From Bacteroidales bacterium UBA4866 (GTDB lineage Bacteria > Bacteroidota > Bacteroidia > Bacteroidales > P3): a DNA stretch of 45,370 nucleotides. Location of the stretch: NCBI GenBank assembly GCA_002399565.1, contig DHDW01000003.1:1-45370 (forward strand), given 5' to 3'. Positions within the stretch are counted from its first letter, which is position 1; every line of letters starts with the position of its first letter. Position numbers and translations under genes: made by a program. Below the pieces are notes generated by a model that was not told where the DNA came from, did not search any database, and saw only the letters and a list, made by a program, of their open reading frames with translations. Shown here in pieces: positions 7,618 to 15,921 of the stretch.

Positions 7618-8753
7618 AATTTTTCTATGCCGAGTAAACAATCATTCTCTATTTGATAATTTTCATATGCTTTTATATATTCTTTTTCACTTTTAAAATT
7701 ATCTCTAAAAATAGGCGTCAATGAAGAAAATCTATATATGCAACCTTTATAAAATACAAATTTAGAAAAAGGAATAAATCTATCTTTGGTTTTTAGATTT
7801 TGCTTATCATAGTCATTAATACCTTCAAGTATTAATTTCCAATTTCCTTTAATATTTTTCCATACATCATACAAATAAAGATTCTTGCCATCCTCTTTCA
7901 TAAAATACATAACTATTAATTTATCATCTAGAATAAATAAACGCATAATTGAAGAATATTTATCTCTAACATCATCAGATAAAGCTTCAATAATATCTAC
8001 TTGCATCTTTGTTTTTTCTAATACATTTTTAACTCGATTAATTGGGAAACTTTGCCATTTCTTCTTTGAGTAAACAATTGAATCAACAAGATTAAAATTA
8101 TAATCGTATATATTAATAATATATTCATTAGCAGGAGAATAATAAATATGATAATTATCTGTACAAAGTATATCACGTGGTTGAAAGATAGAAAGAATTG
8201 GTATAGGAGATTGTAATTCTTTATTATATAATACTTTGTTATTTTCACAATCAAACATGTACATATTATTATCAGATTTAAAATTAGATTTATATAACAA
8301 AACATTACCATTTGATAATAACATTGCTCTATTTGGTGAAAAATCTAATTCTATTTTTGATATTAAATTATATGAATCATTATTCCTACCAAATTTGTAG
8401 ATACTTTTGAATAATAGTAAATATAATGTGTCATTTTTAAACCAAAAATCAACTATAGGAGTAAATTTTAAATCCTTCAAATAATCATCATTATAAAAAT
8501 ATGCTTTTAACTCAAAAAAAGAGTTATTATTTATTGAAAATCCTAAAATATTTATGTAATCATTTGTTTTTTGTGAATTATCAATACTAAAAATAGTATC
8601 ATTATGTAGTGAAATAACATTATCATTTCTTATACAATCGATCTTATTATTACTAAAAAAAGAGGTATCATATTTAAAAATATTCCCAGAATTATTCTGG
8701 GAATATAAAATATTAGATATTGTTATTAGAATAGCAAAAAATATTTGTTTCAT
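7605..8753 (-). CDS. Exported protein, probably a beta-propeller
   Basis: Protein of 382 residues with a Sec signal peptide (MKQIFFAILITISNILYSQ). The remainder alternates short beta strands and turns of the kind seen in six-bladed propellers: hydrophobic strand, asparagine/aspartate turn, and aromatic positions about every 45 residues (for example FWFKNDTLYLLLF, MYMFDCENNKVLY, RLFILDDKLIVMYF, KFVFYKGCIYRF). I see no catalytic motif. In Bacteroidota, six-bladed propeller proteins often sit beside a small secreted protein and a thioredoxin-like lipoprotein, and this gene sits between exactly such partners: four bases after the secreted gene at 8757 and overlapping the thioredoxin-fold gene. 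The fold is an inference from strand pattern and context. Confidence 0.65.
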   Translation of the reverse strand: MKQIFFAILITISNILYSQNNSGNIFKYDTSFFSNNKIDCIRNDNVISLHNDTIFSIDNSQKTNDYINILGFSINNNSFFELKAYFYNDDYLKDLKFTPIVDFWFKNDTLYLLLFKSIYKFGRNNDSYNLISKIELDFSPNRAMLLSNGNVLLYKSNFKSDNNMYMFDCENNKVLYNKELQSPIPILSIFQPRDILCTDNYHIYYSPANEYIINIYDYNFNLVDSIVYSKKKWQSFPINRVKNVLEKTKMQVDIIEALSDDVRDKYSSIMRLFILDDKLIVMYFMKEDGKNLYLYDVWKNIKGNWKLILEGINDYDKQNLKTKDRFIPFSKFVFYKGCIYRFSSLTPIFRDNFKSEKEYIKAYENYQIENDCLLGIEKLWIK

Positions 8754-8756
8754 ATT

Positions 8757-9260
8757 TTATAATTTAACTTCATCAATAGAAATATTAATCATACTATCCT
8801 CTTCTGAATTACCATTAATCCAATTAGCATCAAAACTTAATATACATAAATTGCCTTCAACAGACGTTGTTTGGATTTTTTTATTTGTAGAACCTTTGTA
8901 TTTTCCTTCAAGCACATCATCTTCAATTGAAGTTAACATTTCATTTACAATAGTATTAATTAATTCTGTAGAAATTGTACAATTTGGAGATACTTGTGTA
9001 TTTCCTGATATCAAAATATATTGACATCTTTCATGTCCAGGACCTGTACAGTCAACGTGTCTTACTTCATTACCTGATTCTGGGTCAGTATAAATCGCAG
9101 GAATAACACTATTATATCCAATATATGAATGAAACCAATTAAAAACAAATTTGCCATCTTCTTTATGACAAGTATAATATACTTTTGCATTTGCATTAAA
9201 TGTAATAACAATTGCAAATATAAAAGTAAATATAAAAATAATTTTCTTCATAACTATCAT
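8757..9260 (-). CDS. Small secreted protein of an unrecognised family
   Basis: Protein of 167 residues with a signal peptide that probably ends at FNANA before KVYYTCHKEDG. I do not recognise the family. Visible features: FNWFHSYIGYN near the mature start, then a cysteine motif CTGPGHERC, and a C-terminal half with CILSFDANW and a final MINISIDEVKL strand. The broken gene immediately upstream (9257-9751) is a clear paralogue with the same landmarks, including CKNPGDERC and CLLSFDATW. The start ATG at 9260 overlaps the paralogue's stop as ATGA; an internal ATG at 9251 is an alternative start. The pair plus the downstream propeller and thioredoxin-fold genes look like one operon. The spaced cysteines and the redox partner suggest disulfide-dependent folding, which is an inference. 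Confidence 0.75.
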   Translation of the reverse strand: MIVMKKIIFIFTFIFAIVITFNANAKVYYTCHKEDGKFVFNWFHSYIGYNSVIPAIYTDPESGNEVRHVDCTGPGHERCQYILISGNTQVSPNCTISTELINTIVNEMLTSIEDDVLEGKYKGSTNKKIQTTSVEGNLCILSFDANWINGNSEEDSMINISIDEVKL

Positions 9261-9751
9261 AATATTACTTCATTAACTCCAATTATTACTTGTCCATCAC
9301 CATTTTCATTAAGATCCCATGTGGCATCAAATGATAATAAACATTGATTACCCTCTTTTGAAGTAATCATAACTTTTTTATTAATAGAACCTTTAATAAT
9401 CTTTTGATTGATTACTTTATCATCAATATCTCTATTAATTTCTGACATAAACTCATCAATAACCAAAGGATCAAAAGAGTTATTATTAATTATGACACCT
9501 TGCGGAGAATTATTAGCTCTACAGCGTTCATCTCCAGGGTTTTTACAACTAACAGTAATTTGTTCTACAGGATTCCCATTTACATCTTCTAAAAATTTAA
9601 TGGTTTGATCTATAGTATTATACCCTATATAAAAACCATGTGCTAAATTAAATGTAAATTCGCCACCTTCTTTTTGAAATATATATACTGGCCTTGAGAA
9701 TACTTACGCTGATACAGATAAAAAAATCAGCATAATTAAATATTTTTTCAT
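9257..9751 (-). pseudogene. Paralogue of the small secreted protein, interrupted by one nonsense codon
   Basis: From the ATG at 9751 the minus strand reads MKKYLIMLIFLSVSA, then TAA at 9706-9704, then continues in the same frame as VFSRPVYIFQKEGGEFTFN to the stop at 9257. Total length would be 164 residues, like its intact neighbour. The stop falls where the signal peptide would be cut; CAA to TAA is the simplest origin. Everything after the stop is conserved against the neighbour: YIGYN, the CxxPGxERC motif, NKK, EGNQCLLSFDATW, and a final VNEVIL. No frameshift is needed, only the one stop. The decay therefore looks recent. Only a 69-residue piece would be called by an ordinary gene finder. 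A sequencing error cannot be excluded. Confidence 0.85.
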
Positions 9752-9876
9752 TGTTATTTAAATTAAAAAATTAATAAAATCAATTATTTATTTAAATGTA
9801 TACCTCTCATTATGGTATAATTTAAAAGTTTTAGATAAGTCCTCTTTTTTTGAATTAAATATAGTCTCAGAATTAG

Positions 9877-9917
9877 GGGTTTCGGAAAAGAGTAATTAAT
9901 TGAGATTACCGAAACCC
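9877..9917 (-). promoter_or_regulatory. Perfect 9-bp inverted repeat in the leader of the secreted-protein operon
   Basis: GGGTTTCGG at 9877-9885 and CCGAAACCC at 9909-9917, loop of 23 bases, in otherwise very AT-rich DNA. It lies between a -7-like element at 9942-9949 and the start codon at 9751 on the minus strand, so it would form a hairpin in the 5' leader. There is no long T run after it on the minus strand, which argues against a simple terminator. Role unknown. Confidence 0.55.
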
Positions 9918-9941
9918 TTTCGCCGATCAAATTTATTCTTG

Positions 9942-9949
9942 CAAATATA
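9942..9949 (-). promoter_or_regulatory. Possible -7 promoter element of the secreted-protein operon
   Basis: The minus strand reads TATATTTG here, fitting TAnnTTTG. TTTG copies lie 11 and 15 bp upstream, closer than the usual 19-21 bp, so only the -7 part is convincing. A start near 9936 would give a leader of about 185 bases. Confidence 0.4.
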
Positions 9950-10192
9950 AAATATCCACACAAACAAATATATATACATAAGTTCTTTATGAATATTCAA
10001 TGATGGCAATATTTGATAAAAATCTTTCATTAGAATTTATTTTAACGCGACAAAGATAGAAACATTAATTTACAAAAAAAAATAATCCGAAATATTTAAA
10101 TATAATTATTTTCTTCTTTCAACATATAGTTTCAACAAAATGTTATATAAATATTAATAATCAATGCGTTGTATTTTTGTAGGCGATTTGAC
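9950..10192. other. Intergenic stretch without recognisable gene
   Basis: Very AT-rich sequence between the leader of the minus-strand operon and array C. The nine-base inverted repeat TTTGACAAA (10187-10195) and TTTGTCAAA (10208-10216) marks its right border. No open frame or RNA gene seen. Confidence 0.45.
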
Positions 10193-10325
10193 AAAACATA
10201 TCTTTGATTTGTCAAAAGCATATTGCCCAATTCGGGGTAGCATATTGGGCAATATGCTCTCACCATATCGCCGATTTGCTACCTGCATATCGCCGATATA
10301 CTATATTCATATCGCTGAATTGATA
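10193..10325. repeat. Array C: six dyad units at about 22-bp spacing
   Basis: Units such as CATATCGCCGATTTG and GCATATCGCCGATATAC. The core is TCG-C-CGA, or ATTG-GG-CAAT in two copies. The best single palindrome is GCATATTG-GG-CAATATGC at 10240-10257. The centres lie near 10204, 10226.5, 10248.5, 10271, 10293 and 10315. A weaker unit may sit near 10183. The array begins about 10 bases beyond the stop codon of the minus-strand flavoprotein gene at 10337. Confidence 0.85.
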
Positions 10326-10336
10326 TTATAAGTTCT

Positions 10337-11620
10337 TTATTCTTGAGAATGTTTTTGTGCTGCAAGATATCCTGTGGAGAAGGCAATTTGAAGGTTATAT
10401 CCTCCTGTGTCAGCATCAAGGTCTAATACTTCACCACAAAAGAATAAGCCATTAATAAGTTTTGATTCAAGAGTCTTAGGATTTACTTCCTTTAGGCTAA
10501 CTCCTCCTTTTGTAACAACAGCTCTTTGAAATCCCATACTGTCCACAATCTCAAAGCTAAGATTCTTTAATAGACTGAGGATTTCTTTCCTTTCTTCTTT
10601 ATTTATTTGAGATGAAGGCTTAGAGAAATTGATTTTGGTTTTAGATTTAATAAGATAAATCATTTCCAAAGGCAAAAAGGCTCTAAGGGTAGATTCTATG
10701 CTTTCCCTTCCTTTTTGATTAAGTTCTGTTTGAAGTTTGTTGTCAAGGGTAATGTGTTCAATTGCTGGCTTAAGGTCTAATTCCAAATAGAGCTTTTCTT
10801 TTCCCAAAAGATGAGCAATTTGGCGGCTAATGGTAAGAATAATAGGTCCGTCGATATGGTCTTCCCTAAAAATTATATCTCCAAACTCTTTAGCAATAAT
10901 CTTTCCTTGATTGTTCTTAACAACTGCTCCAACGTTCTTTGTTTCAAAGTTTATTAGTCTTGGATAAATAACATCAGCATTAAAGTGAAGAAGTCTAAGC
11001 CCAACTAATGAAGGGAAGGTATCTTCAATCTTATGCCCAACGCTTTTTGCAAGCTTAATTCCATCTCCATCACTACCTGTACTTGGGTAACTTTGTCCAC
11101 CGGAGGCAAGAATTACTTTTGAAGCATAGAAGTTTTTGGTTGAGGTTTTATTGTTTGATGATTTATCGCCAAAGGGTTTTGTTTCAACTCCAATAATTTT
11201 ATCTTCCTTAATAATCAAATTAGTTACCCTTGTGTTCTTAAGAATTGTGCAATCGTTGTCTTCTAAAAACTTAATTAAAGATAAAAACACATCTTGAGCC
11301 TTTCCAGAAGCAGGGAAAACTCTATTTCCTCTTTCAATAACAACATTAAGTCCCAATTCCTCAAAGAAACTCATTAGTTCGGTATTGAAGAATTTTGAAA
11401 AAGAAGGATAAAGAAAACGTGGCTCACTACCACAATGAGTTAAAAATTCTTTTAATGGGAGAGTGTTGGTTATATTGCATCGTCCTTTGCCTGTAATTCG
11501 GAGCTTTAAACCACATTGTGGCATCTTCTCCAAAAGCAATACCTTTTCATTATTTTTAATTGCAGCAATTGCAGCAACTAATCCAGAGGCACCACCTCCA
11601 ATTATTATTGTATCGTACAT
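10337..11620 (-). CDS. FAD-dependent flavoprotein of the HI0933/YhiN family
   Basis: Cytoplasmic flavoprotein of 427 residues. The N-terminal dinucleotide-binding motif GGGASGLVAAIAA starts at residue 8, and an FAD-family segment with GKGRCNITN follows near 45. ASGGQSYPSTGSDGDG near 190 and the C-terminal GLFFCGEVLDLDADTGGYN with LQIAFSTGYLAA are hallmark strings of this family (NAD(P)/FAD-dependent oxidoreductase, HI0933-like). Members are widespread, and the reaction they catalyse is not settled. The start codon directly follows the stop of era, so the gene is translated from the tig-era transcript. Length and motifs are complete. Confidence 0.92.
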   Translation of the reverse strand: MYDTIIIGGGASGLVAAIAAIKNNEKVLLLEKMPQCGLKLRITGKGRCNITNTLPLKEFLTHCGSEPRFLYPSFSKFFNTELMSFFEELGLNVVIERGNRVFPASGKAQDVFLSLIKFLEDNDCTILKNTRVTNLIIKEDKIIGVETKPFGDKSSNNKTSTKNFYASKVILASGGQSYPSTGSDGDGIKLAKSVGHKIEDTFPSLVGLRLLHFNADVIYPRLINFETKNVGAVVKNNQGKIIAKEFGDIIFREDHIDGPIILTISRQIAHLLGKEKLYLELDLKPAIEHITLDNKLQTELNQKGRESIESTLRAFLPLEMIYLIKSKTKINFSKPSSQINKEERKEILSLLKNLSFEIVDSMGFQRAVVTKGGVSLKEVNPKTLESKLINGLFFCGEVLDLDADTGGYNLQIAFSTGYLAAQKHSQE

Positions 11621-12499
11621 TTATTTGTTTTCGTAACCAAAACGTCCTAAAGAAGTAGAGTCATTTCTCCAATCTTTAAGAACTTTAATTCTTAAATCTA
11701 AAAAGCATTTCTTATCAGTAAAAGCTTCAATGTCTTTTCTTGCCTGTGTTCCCACTTTCTTAAGCATTGAGCCTTGATGTCCAATTAAAATTGCTTTTTG
11801 ACTTTCTCTTTCAACAAAAATGGTACAATATATTTTGTTAATGGTTTTCTCTTCTTTAAACGAATCCACAACAACCTCGCATGAGTAAGGTATTTCTTTC
11901 TTGTAGAAAAGAAGAAGTTTCTCTCTAATTATTTCACTAACAAAGAAACGAACTGGCTTGTCTGTTAATTCATCTTTAGAAAAGAATGGAGGATTTTCAG
12001 GAAGAAAATCAATTATGGTTTTAAGAACTAAGTCTAAATTGAATTTTTCTGTAGCTGAGATTGGAATAATTGTAGCACGAGGGATTACTTCTTTCCAGTA
12101 GTTAACCTTTTCCAAAATATCTTCTTGGTTTGAAAGGTCAATCTTATTTATTAAAAGTATAATTGGAATGTTGGAAGCAATAACCTTTTCCAAGGTTTCG
12201 TGGTTCTTAAGTGTTTCTCCAATCTCAGTTACTAATAGAAAAATATCAGCATCTTGCAGAGCAGATTTAACAAAGCCCATCATACTTTGATGAAGCTTAT
12301 AGTGTGGCATAACTAATCCTGGTGTATCAGAATATACTATTTGAAAATCTTCATGATTATATATCCCCATTATTCTATGTCGAGTTGTTTGACTCTTAGA
12401 AGTAATGATGGAAAGTTTCTCTCCAACCAAATGGTTCATTAGAGTAGATTTTCCTACATTAGGATTACCTATTATATTTACAAATCCTGCTTTATGCAA
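11621..12499 (-). CDS. era: GTPase Era
   Basis: Ras-like GTPase of 292 residues that binds 16S rRNA near its 3' end and acts in 30S subunit assembly. The GTPase motifs are complete: GNPNVGKS at 11-18 (P loop), SQTTRHR near 36-42 (switch I), DTPG at 58-61 and NKID at 118-121. The C-terminal part carries a KH RNA-binding domain with the expected ILIGHQGSMLKKVG turn, followed by LDLRIKVLKDWR. It starts six bases after the end of tig and abuts the flavoprotein gene at 11620, so the three form one operon. Length is normal for the family. Confidence 0.97.
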   Translation of the reverse strand: MHKAGFVNIIGNPNVGKSTLMNHLVGEKLSIITSKSQTTRHRIMGIYNHEDFQIVYSDTPGLVMPHYKLHQSMMGFVKSALQDADIFLLVTEIGETLKNHETLEKVIASNIPIILLINKIDLSNQEDILEKVNYWKEVIPRATIIPISATEKFNLDLVLKTIIDFLPENPPFFSKDELTDKPVRFFVSEIIREKLLLFYKKEIPYSCEVVVDSFKEEKTINKIYCTIFVERESQKAILIGHQGSMLKKVGTQARKDIEAFTDKKCFLDLRIKVLKDWRNDSTSLGRFGYENK

Positions 12500-12505
12500 A
12501 ATGGC

Positions 12506-13885
12506 TTATTTTTTTGTTTGGTTTTGAATTAATTCTGTAAATTCTTCAATAGAAACAGATTTCTTTGTTGTTTTAGATTTCTCCAAAAGAATTGAAGTTA
12601 GCTTTTGGTCAAATAGGTATTCGTAAACTTGCTTTGTTTGTTCTTGGTTCTTAAGCATGTTTTCTGCTATTCCTTCAATTGCCTCCATGCGTTCCTTTTC
12701 TTGTTCAGGAGTTTGGTCTTCCAATGTTGGGAAGTAGTTTTTGATAACTGCCTCTTTTAGATATCCCTTAATATCTTCCTTGGTAACTTCAATTGAATAC
12801 TTTTCTGTTAATTTGGATTCAATTAATTGCCATTTAAGACTTTCTTGATATTGTTGATAGTTGTTTTGTACTTCTTCTTCACTTAGTTTTCCTTGACTGT
12901 TAGAAGCAATCCAACGTTTCATAAACTCATCAGGAAGTTCAAAAGGAGTTTGTTCTATGATTTTTTTAGTTAATTCATTTGTGAAGAAAGTATCTGTTTC
13001 TCTTTTGTAAGTTTGAGAAAGATCTTCTTTTGCTCTTTGACGGAACTCTTCAGGAGTTTTGATTTCTGATCCCTTATAAGCTTTTTCAAACAGTTCTTCA
13101 TTTAATTCATGAAGAACAACTCTGTTTATTGAAGAAACAATAAACTTAACATCAGAATTAAATTCATTTACGGCTTCTTTATCTTTTATGCGAAGTACCA
13201 ATGCTTTGTCTTCTACCTTAGGGAAAGCCTTTGAAGGGTTGAAAATGATTTCGGAGTTTTTTTGTTTTCCAATGAATTTCTTTTGGATTGTTTTTTGAGC
13301 AATCTTATCAATAAAAATAGAAGTTTGTTCTTTTATTCCACCTTCTTTTACATTTCCTTCTTCGTCAACTTCAATAATTTCTCCATAAATCATATCTCCT
13401 TCTTCAATGCTTTCAGGAGAAGAGAATTGTCCAAATCTTCTTTGAATATCTATTACAAAGTTATCCAGCATTTCTTCAGAAGGTTCAATTTCGTAATATG
13501 TCTCTTCTATATTTTCCAAATTAATATCAAACTCAGGTTCAAGAGCAATATCAAAATAGAAAGTAAATTCCTTTTGATTATTCCAGTCAATAACTGTTTT
13601 TTCTTCATTAGCTAATGGGTAACCAAGTATTCTTACTTTTTCTTTATCTATGTAATCATACATTGCGTCTGACATTGCTTTTTCAATAATTTCTGCTCTA
13701 AGAGGAATTTCATACATTTTCTTAATCATACCAATTGGAGCCTGACCTGGACGAAATCCAGGAACATTAGCCTTGCGGCGATAAGATTTTAATTGTTCTT
13801 CTAATTTTGGAGTATAATCCTCCTGTGCAATATCAATCCTTAAAACCGCTGTTAAATTACCAGTGTTTTCTTTAGTTACTTTCAT
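12506..13885 (-). CDS. tig: Trigger factor
   Basis: Ribosome-associated chaperone of 459 residues that shields nascent chains at the exit tunnel. The N-terminal ribosome-binding signature GFRPGQAP is at 43-50 and lies in the usual beta-alpha-beta domain. The middle FKBP-type domain is divergent, as in other Bacteroidota: GDMIYGEIIEVDEEG followed by a degenerate segment, so prolyl isomerase activity is doubtful. The C-terminal third is the helical chaperone arm region, ending in a lysine-rich tail. The first gene of the tig-era-flavoprotein operon, it has a promoter element 42 bases upstream. Confidence 0.93.
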   Translation of the reverse strand: MKVTKENTGNLTAVLRIDIAQEDYTPKLEEQLKSYRRKANVPGFRPGQAPIGMIKKMYEIPLRAEIIEKAMSDAMYDYIDKEKVRILGYPLANEEKTVIDWNNQKEFTFYFDIALEPEFDINLENIEETYYEIEPSEEMLDNFVIDIQRRFGQFSSPESIEEGDMIYGEIIEVDEEGNVKEGGIKEQTSIFIDKIAQKTIQKKFIGKQKNSEIIFNPSKAFPKVEDKALVLRIKDKEAVNEFNSDVKFIVSSINRVVLHELNEELFEKAYKGSEIKTPEEFRQRAKEDLSQTYKRETDTFFTNELTKKIIEQTPFELPDEFMKRWIASNSQGKLSEEEVQNNYQQYQESLKWQLIESKLTEKYSIEVTKEDIKGYLKEAVIKNYFPTLEDQTPEQEKERMEAIEGIAENMLKNQEQTKQVYEYLFDQKLTSILLEKSKTTKKSVSIEEFTELIQNQTKK

Positions 13886-13927
13886 TTTCTATGCTTTATT
13901 TTCTTTAAAATTTCTAAAATAAGGGTG

Positions 13928-13935
13928 CAAAGGTA
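13928..13935 (-). promoter_or_regulatory. Probable -7 promoter element for tig
   Basis: The minus strand reads TACCTTTG, matching TAnnTTTG. A TTGC sits 21 bp upstream as a plausible -33 element. A start near 13922 leaves a leader of about 37 bases. Confidence 0.6.
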
Positions 13936-13979
13936 CAATAATTTTGCAATCTATCTGCAATAATTTTAAGTAATTGTAC

Positions 13980-15026
13980 TTAAGGTTGTACTACATTGAC
14001 AAAACCTAAGTCCAAATCTTCAATTGCAAACTCAACTGCTTCTTTCCATGTAGTGTAACTTCTTTTTATATGTAAACGACGTGAGGCAAAAATTCCTACT
14101 CCATTATTTATATTAGTATAAATTGGTCTTTCTGAAAGGGATACTTCAGGAGTATTATTCTCCATATATGCTTTTAGTTCTTCATTACAAGCATAGACAT
14201 AAAGCTCAAAGGTAGGCTCATCTAAAAGAAACTTTCTTTCTGCTACACCTCTTTTGCCAATCTTTTCTTTAATTTGAGAAAGAAATTCTCTTTCTGTTGC
14301 AATATATGAAATTGTTCTATCTGCATCAAAGAAAGGATTTGATATAGTAGAGAAATTTATAAAAATATGCTCTTCTTGACCATTTTCAAGAAAATTAAAT
14401 TTTATTGCAGGTTGATACAACCGTCCCATCACTCCTTTAGCGTTGATAGATTGATTTATCCACTTACACAAAATTTGATTTTGTTTCAATGTTGGGCTAT
14501 ATTTAAATTCAAACCTACTGTTTGAAGGTTCATTTACAACATAATTGGCAACAAGTTTTGTCGTTGAAGTTACAACATTCCCAGTTTTAAGGTTTTTGAT
14601 AACAAGATAGTAAATAAAGTCGGGATGTAGTCTTTCTGTTGTGTAATATATAGGTGCAATTTCGGAATAAAATCCACCTTCAGGCTTAGTGTAACTCTCT
14701 GTATAGTTTAAATATATCTTTTTTCTTGCGTTATTGATAGTATCCCAGCCTGAAGACTCCCATTCATAAAAACCATACATGCTAACCTCCAATTCGTCTT
14801 GACGATAATAAATAGAGTCTTTTTGTTTTGCAAATTCTATATAGTTCCCTTCTCCAAGAAAACATTTTTGAACTCTTATAAAGTTAGTATCTGCATCTTG
14901 GTCTAAAATTCCATAAACAATGGTTGTTTCTTGCCATTTCCCATTGGGATCAAATTCCACATCACAAGAATTTAAGGTAAATATACTTATGATAAGGGCA
15001 AAAAGAAGGGTTAATTTGTGTTTCAT
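13980..15026 (-). CDS. Lipoprotein of the DUF4249 type
   Basis: Lipoprotein of 348 residues with signal MKHKLTLLFALIISIFT and lipobox LNSC. The mature start (FDPNGKWQETTIVYGILDQ, then FIRVQKCFLG) and the general layout resemble the Bacteroidota family DUF4249, whose members usually accompany TonB-dependent receptors and are beta-sandwich surface lipoproteins. No such receptor is adjacent here. The YYLVIKNLKTGNVVTSTTKL segment is typical of fibronectin-like strands. It is divergently transcribed from pyrK across 133 bases that hold a promoter for each direction. Ligand and role unknown. Confidence 0.82.
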   Translation of the reverse strand: MKHKLTLLFALIISIFTLNSCDVEFDPNGKWQETTIVYGILDQDADTNFIRVQKCFLGEGNYIEFAKQKDSIYYRQDELEVSMYGFYEWESSGWDTINNARKKIYLNYTESYTKPEGGFYSEIAPIYYTTERLHPDFIYYLVIKNLKTGNVVTSTTKLVANYVVNEPSNSRFEFKYSPTLKQNQILCKWINQSINAKGVMGRLYQPAIKFNFLENGQEEHIFINFSTISNPFFDADRTISYIATEREFLSQIKEKIGKRGVAERKFLLDEPTFELYVYACNEELKAYMENNTPEVSLSERPIYTNINNGVGIFASRRLHIKRSYTTWKEAVEFAIEDLDLGFVNVVQP

Positions 15027-15048
15027 TTTATTTATTAAGATTGAGTTG

Positions 15049-15080
15049 CAAAGGTATTAAATAATTTGTTTTCTCCCAAT
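15049..15080 (-). promoter_or_regulatory. Promoter for the DUF4249-like lipoprotein gene
   Basis: The minus strand has TACCTTTG at 15056-15049 (TAnnTTTG) with ATTG 20 bp upstream (15080-15077) as a one-mismatch -33 element. Confidence 0.6.
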
Positions 15081-15083
15081 AAT

Positions 15084-15114
15084 TTTGGAGAAAGAGCAAA
15101 AAGATGTAATTTTG
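15084..15114 (+). promoter_or_regulatory. Promoter for pyrK-pyrD
   Basis: TTTG at 15084-15087, 19 bp, then TAATTTTG at 15107-15114: an exact match to the Bacteroidota consensus. The -33 element lies within an imperfect inverted repeat (TCTCC, then GGAGA, 15072-15092) that sits between the two divergent promoters. Confidence 0.75.
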
Positions 15115-15159
15115 CAAGTCAATCACCACTCAATTAGAGAGTATAAATACCCCAGTTAA

Positions 15160-15918
15160 ATGAAATATTGTAAGGACTTTATAGTAGTAAAGAATGAGAT
15201 AATAACACCTACTCTATATATTTTAAGACTTCAATACCCAGAAACACTTCCAGAAATTAAACCAGGACAATTTGTTGAAATATTAGTTGAAGGAGAAAGA
15301 GATGTTTTTCTTCGAAGACCAATTTCTATTCATGATGTTGATAAAGAAAATAATCAAATTGCACTTTTGGTTCAAATTGTTGGCAAAGGCACGTCTCAGT
15401 TATATAAACTCAAAGAAGGCGATACACTTAATTTAGTTTTTCCATTAGGAAATGGTTTTACAGTAATAGGGAAGAAAGTTCTTTTGGTAGGAGGAGGCTG
15501 TGGAGCTGCCCCACTTCTTTATTTCTTAAGAGTTCTCAAACAACAAAATATTAAATCGGATATTTTAATTGGATGCAAAGACATTAATCATTTGTTTAGT
15601 AAAAAAGAATATAAAGAGCTTTCAAACCTTCATGTAACAACTGAAGATGGTTCTTTTGGAGAAAAAGGGTTTGTTACAGCTCATCCAATTCTTAATGAAG
15701 ACTTTGATGCCATATATTGTTGTGGTCCTACTCCAATGATGAAGGCTATTTCGCAATATGCCAAAGAAAGAAATATCCCTTGTTATGTTTCGCTTGAACA
15801 TAAGATGGCTTGTGGAATAGGGGTATGCTTATGTTGTGTTGTAGAAACTAATCAGGGAAACAAAAGAACTTGCGTAACAGGACCAATATTTTTAACCTCT
15901 GAACTTAAAGATTTTTAA
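15160..15918 (+). CDS. pyrK: Dihydroorotate dehydrogenase electron-transfer subunit
   Basis: Iron-sulfur flavoprotein of 252 residues that passes electrons from dihydroorotate dehydrogenase type 1B to NAD. It has the ferredoxin-reductase layout: an FAD-binding barrel with RRPISI near 52-57, a nucleotide-binding domain with LVGGGCGAAPL from 109 and YCCGPTPMM near 186-194, and a C-terminal [2Fe-2S] site with C218, C223, C226 and C238. It is followed after three bases by pyrD, as is normal for the heterotetrameric type 1B enzyme. This is the fourth step of pyrimidine synthesis. Confidence 0.96.
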   Translation: MKYCKDFIVVKNEIITPTLYILRLQYPETLPEIKPGQFVEILVEGERDVFLRRPISIHDVDKENNQIALLVQIVGKGTSQLYKLKEGDTLNLVFPLGNGFTVIGKKVLLVGGGCGAAPLLYFLRVLKQQNIKSDILIGCKDINHLFSKKEYKELSNLHVTTEDGSFGEKGFVTAHPILNEDFDAIYCCGPTPMMKAISQYAKERNIPCYVSLEHKMACGIGVCLCCVVETNQGNKRTCVTGPIFLTSELKDF

Positions 15919-15921
15919 ACT

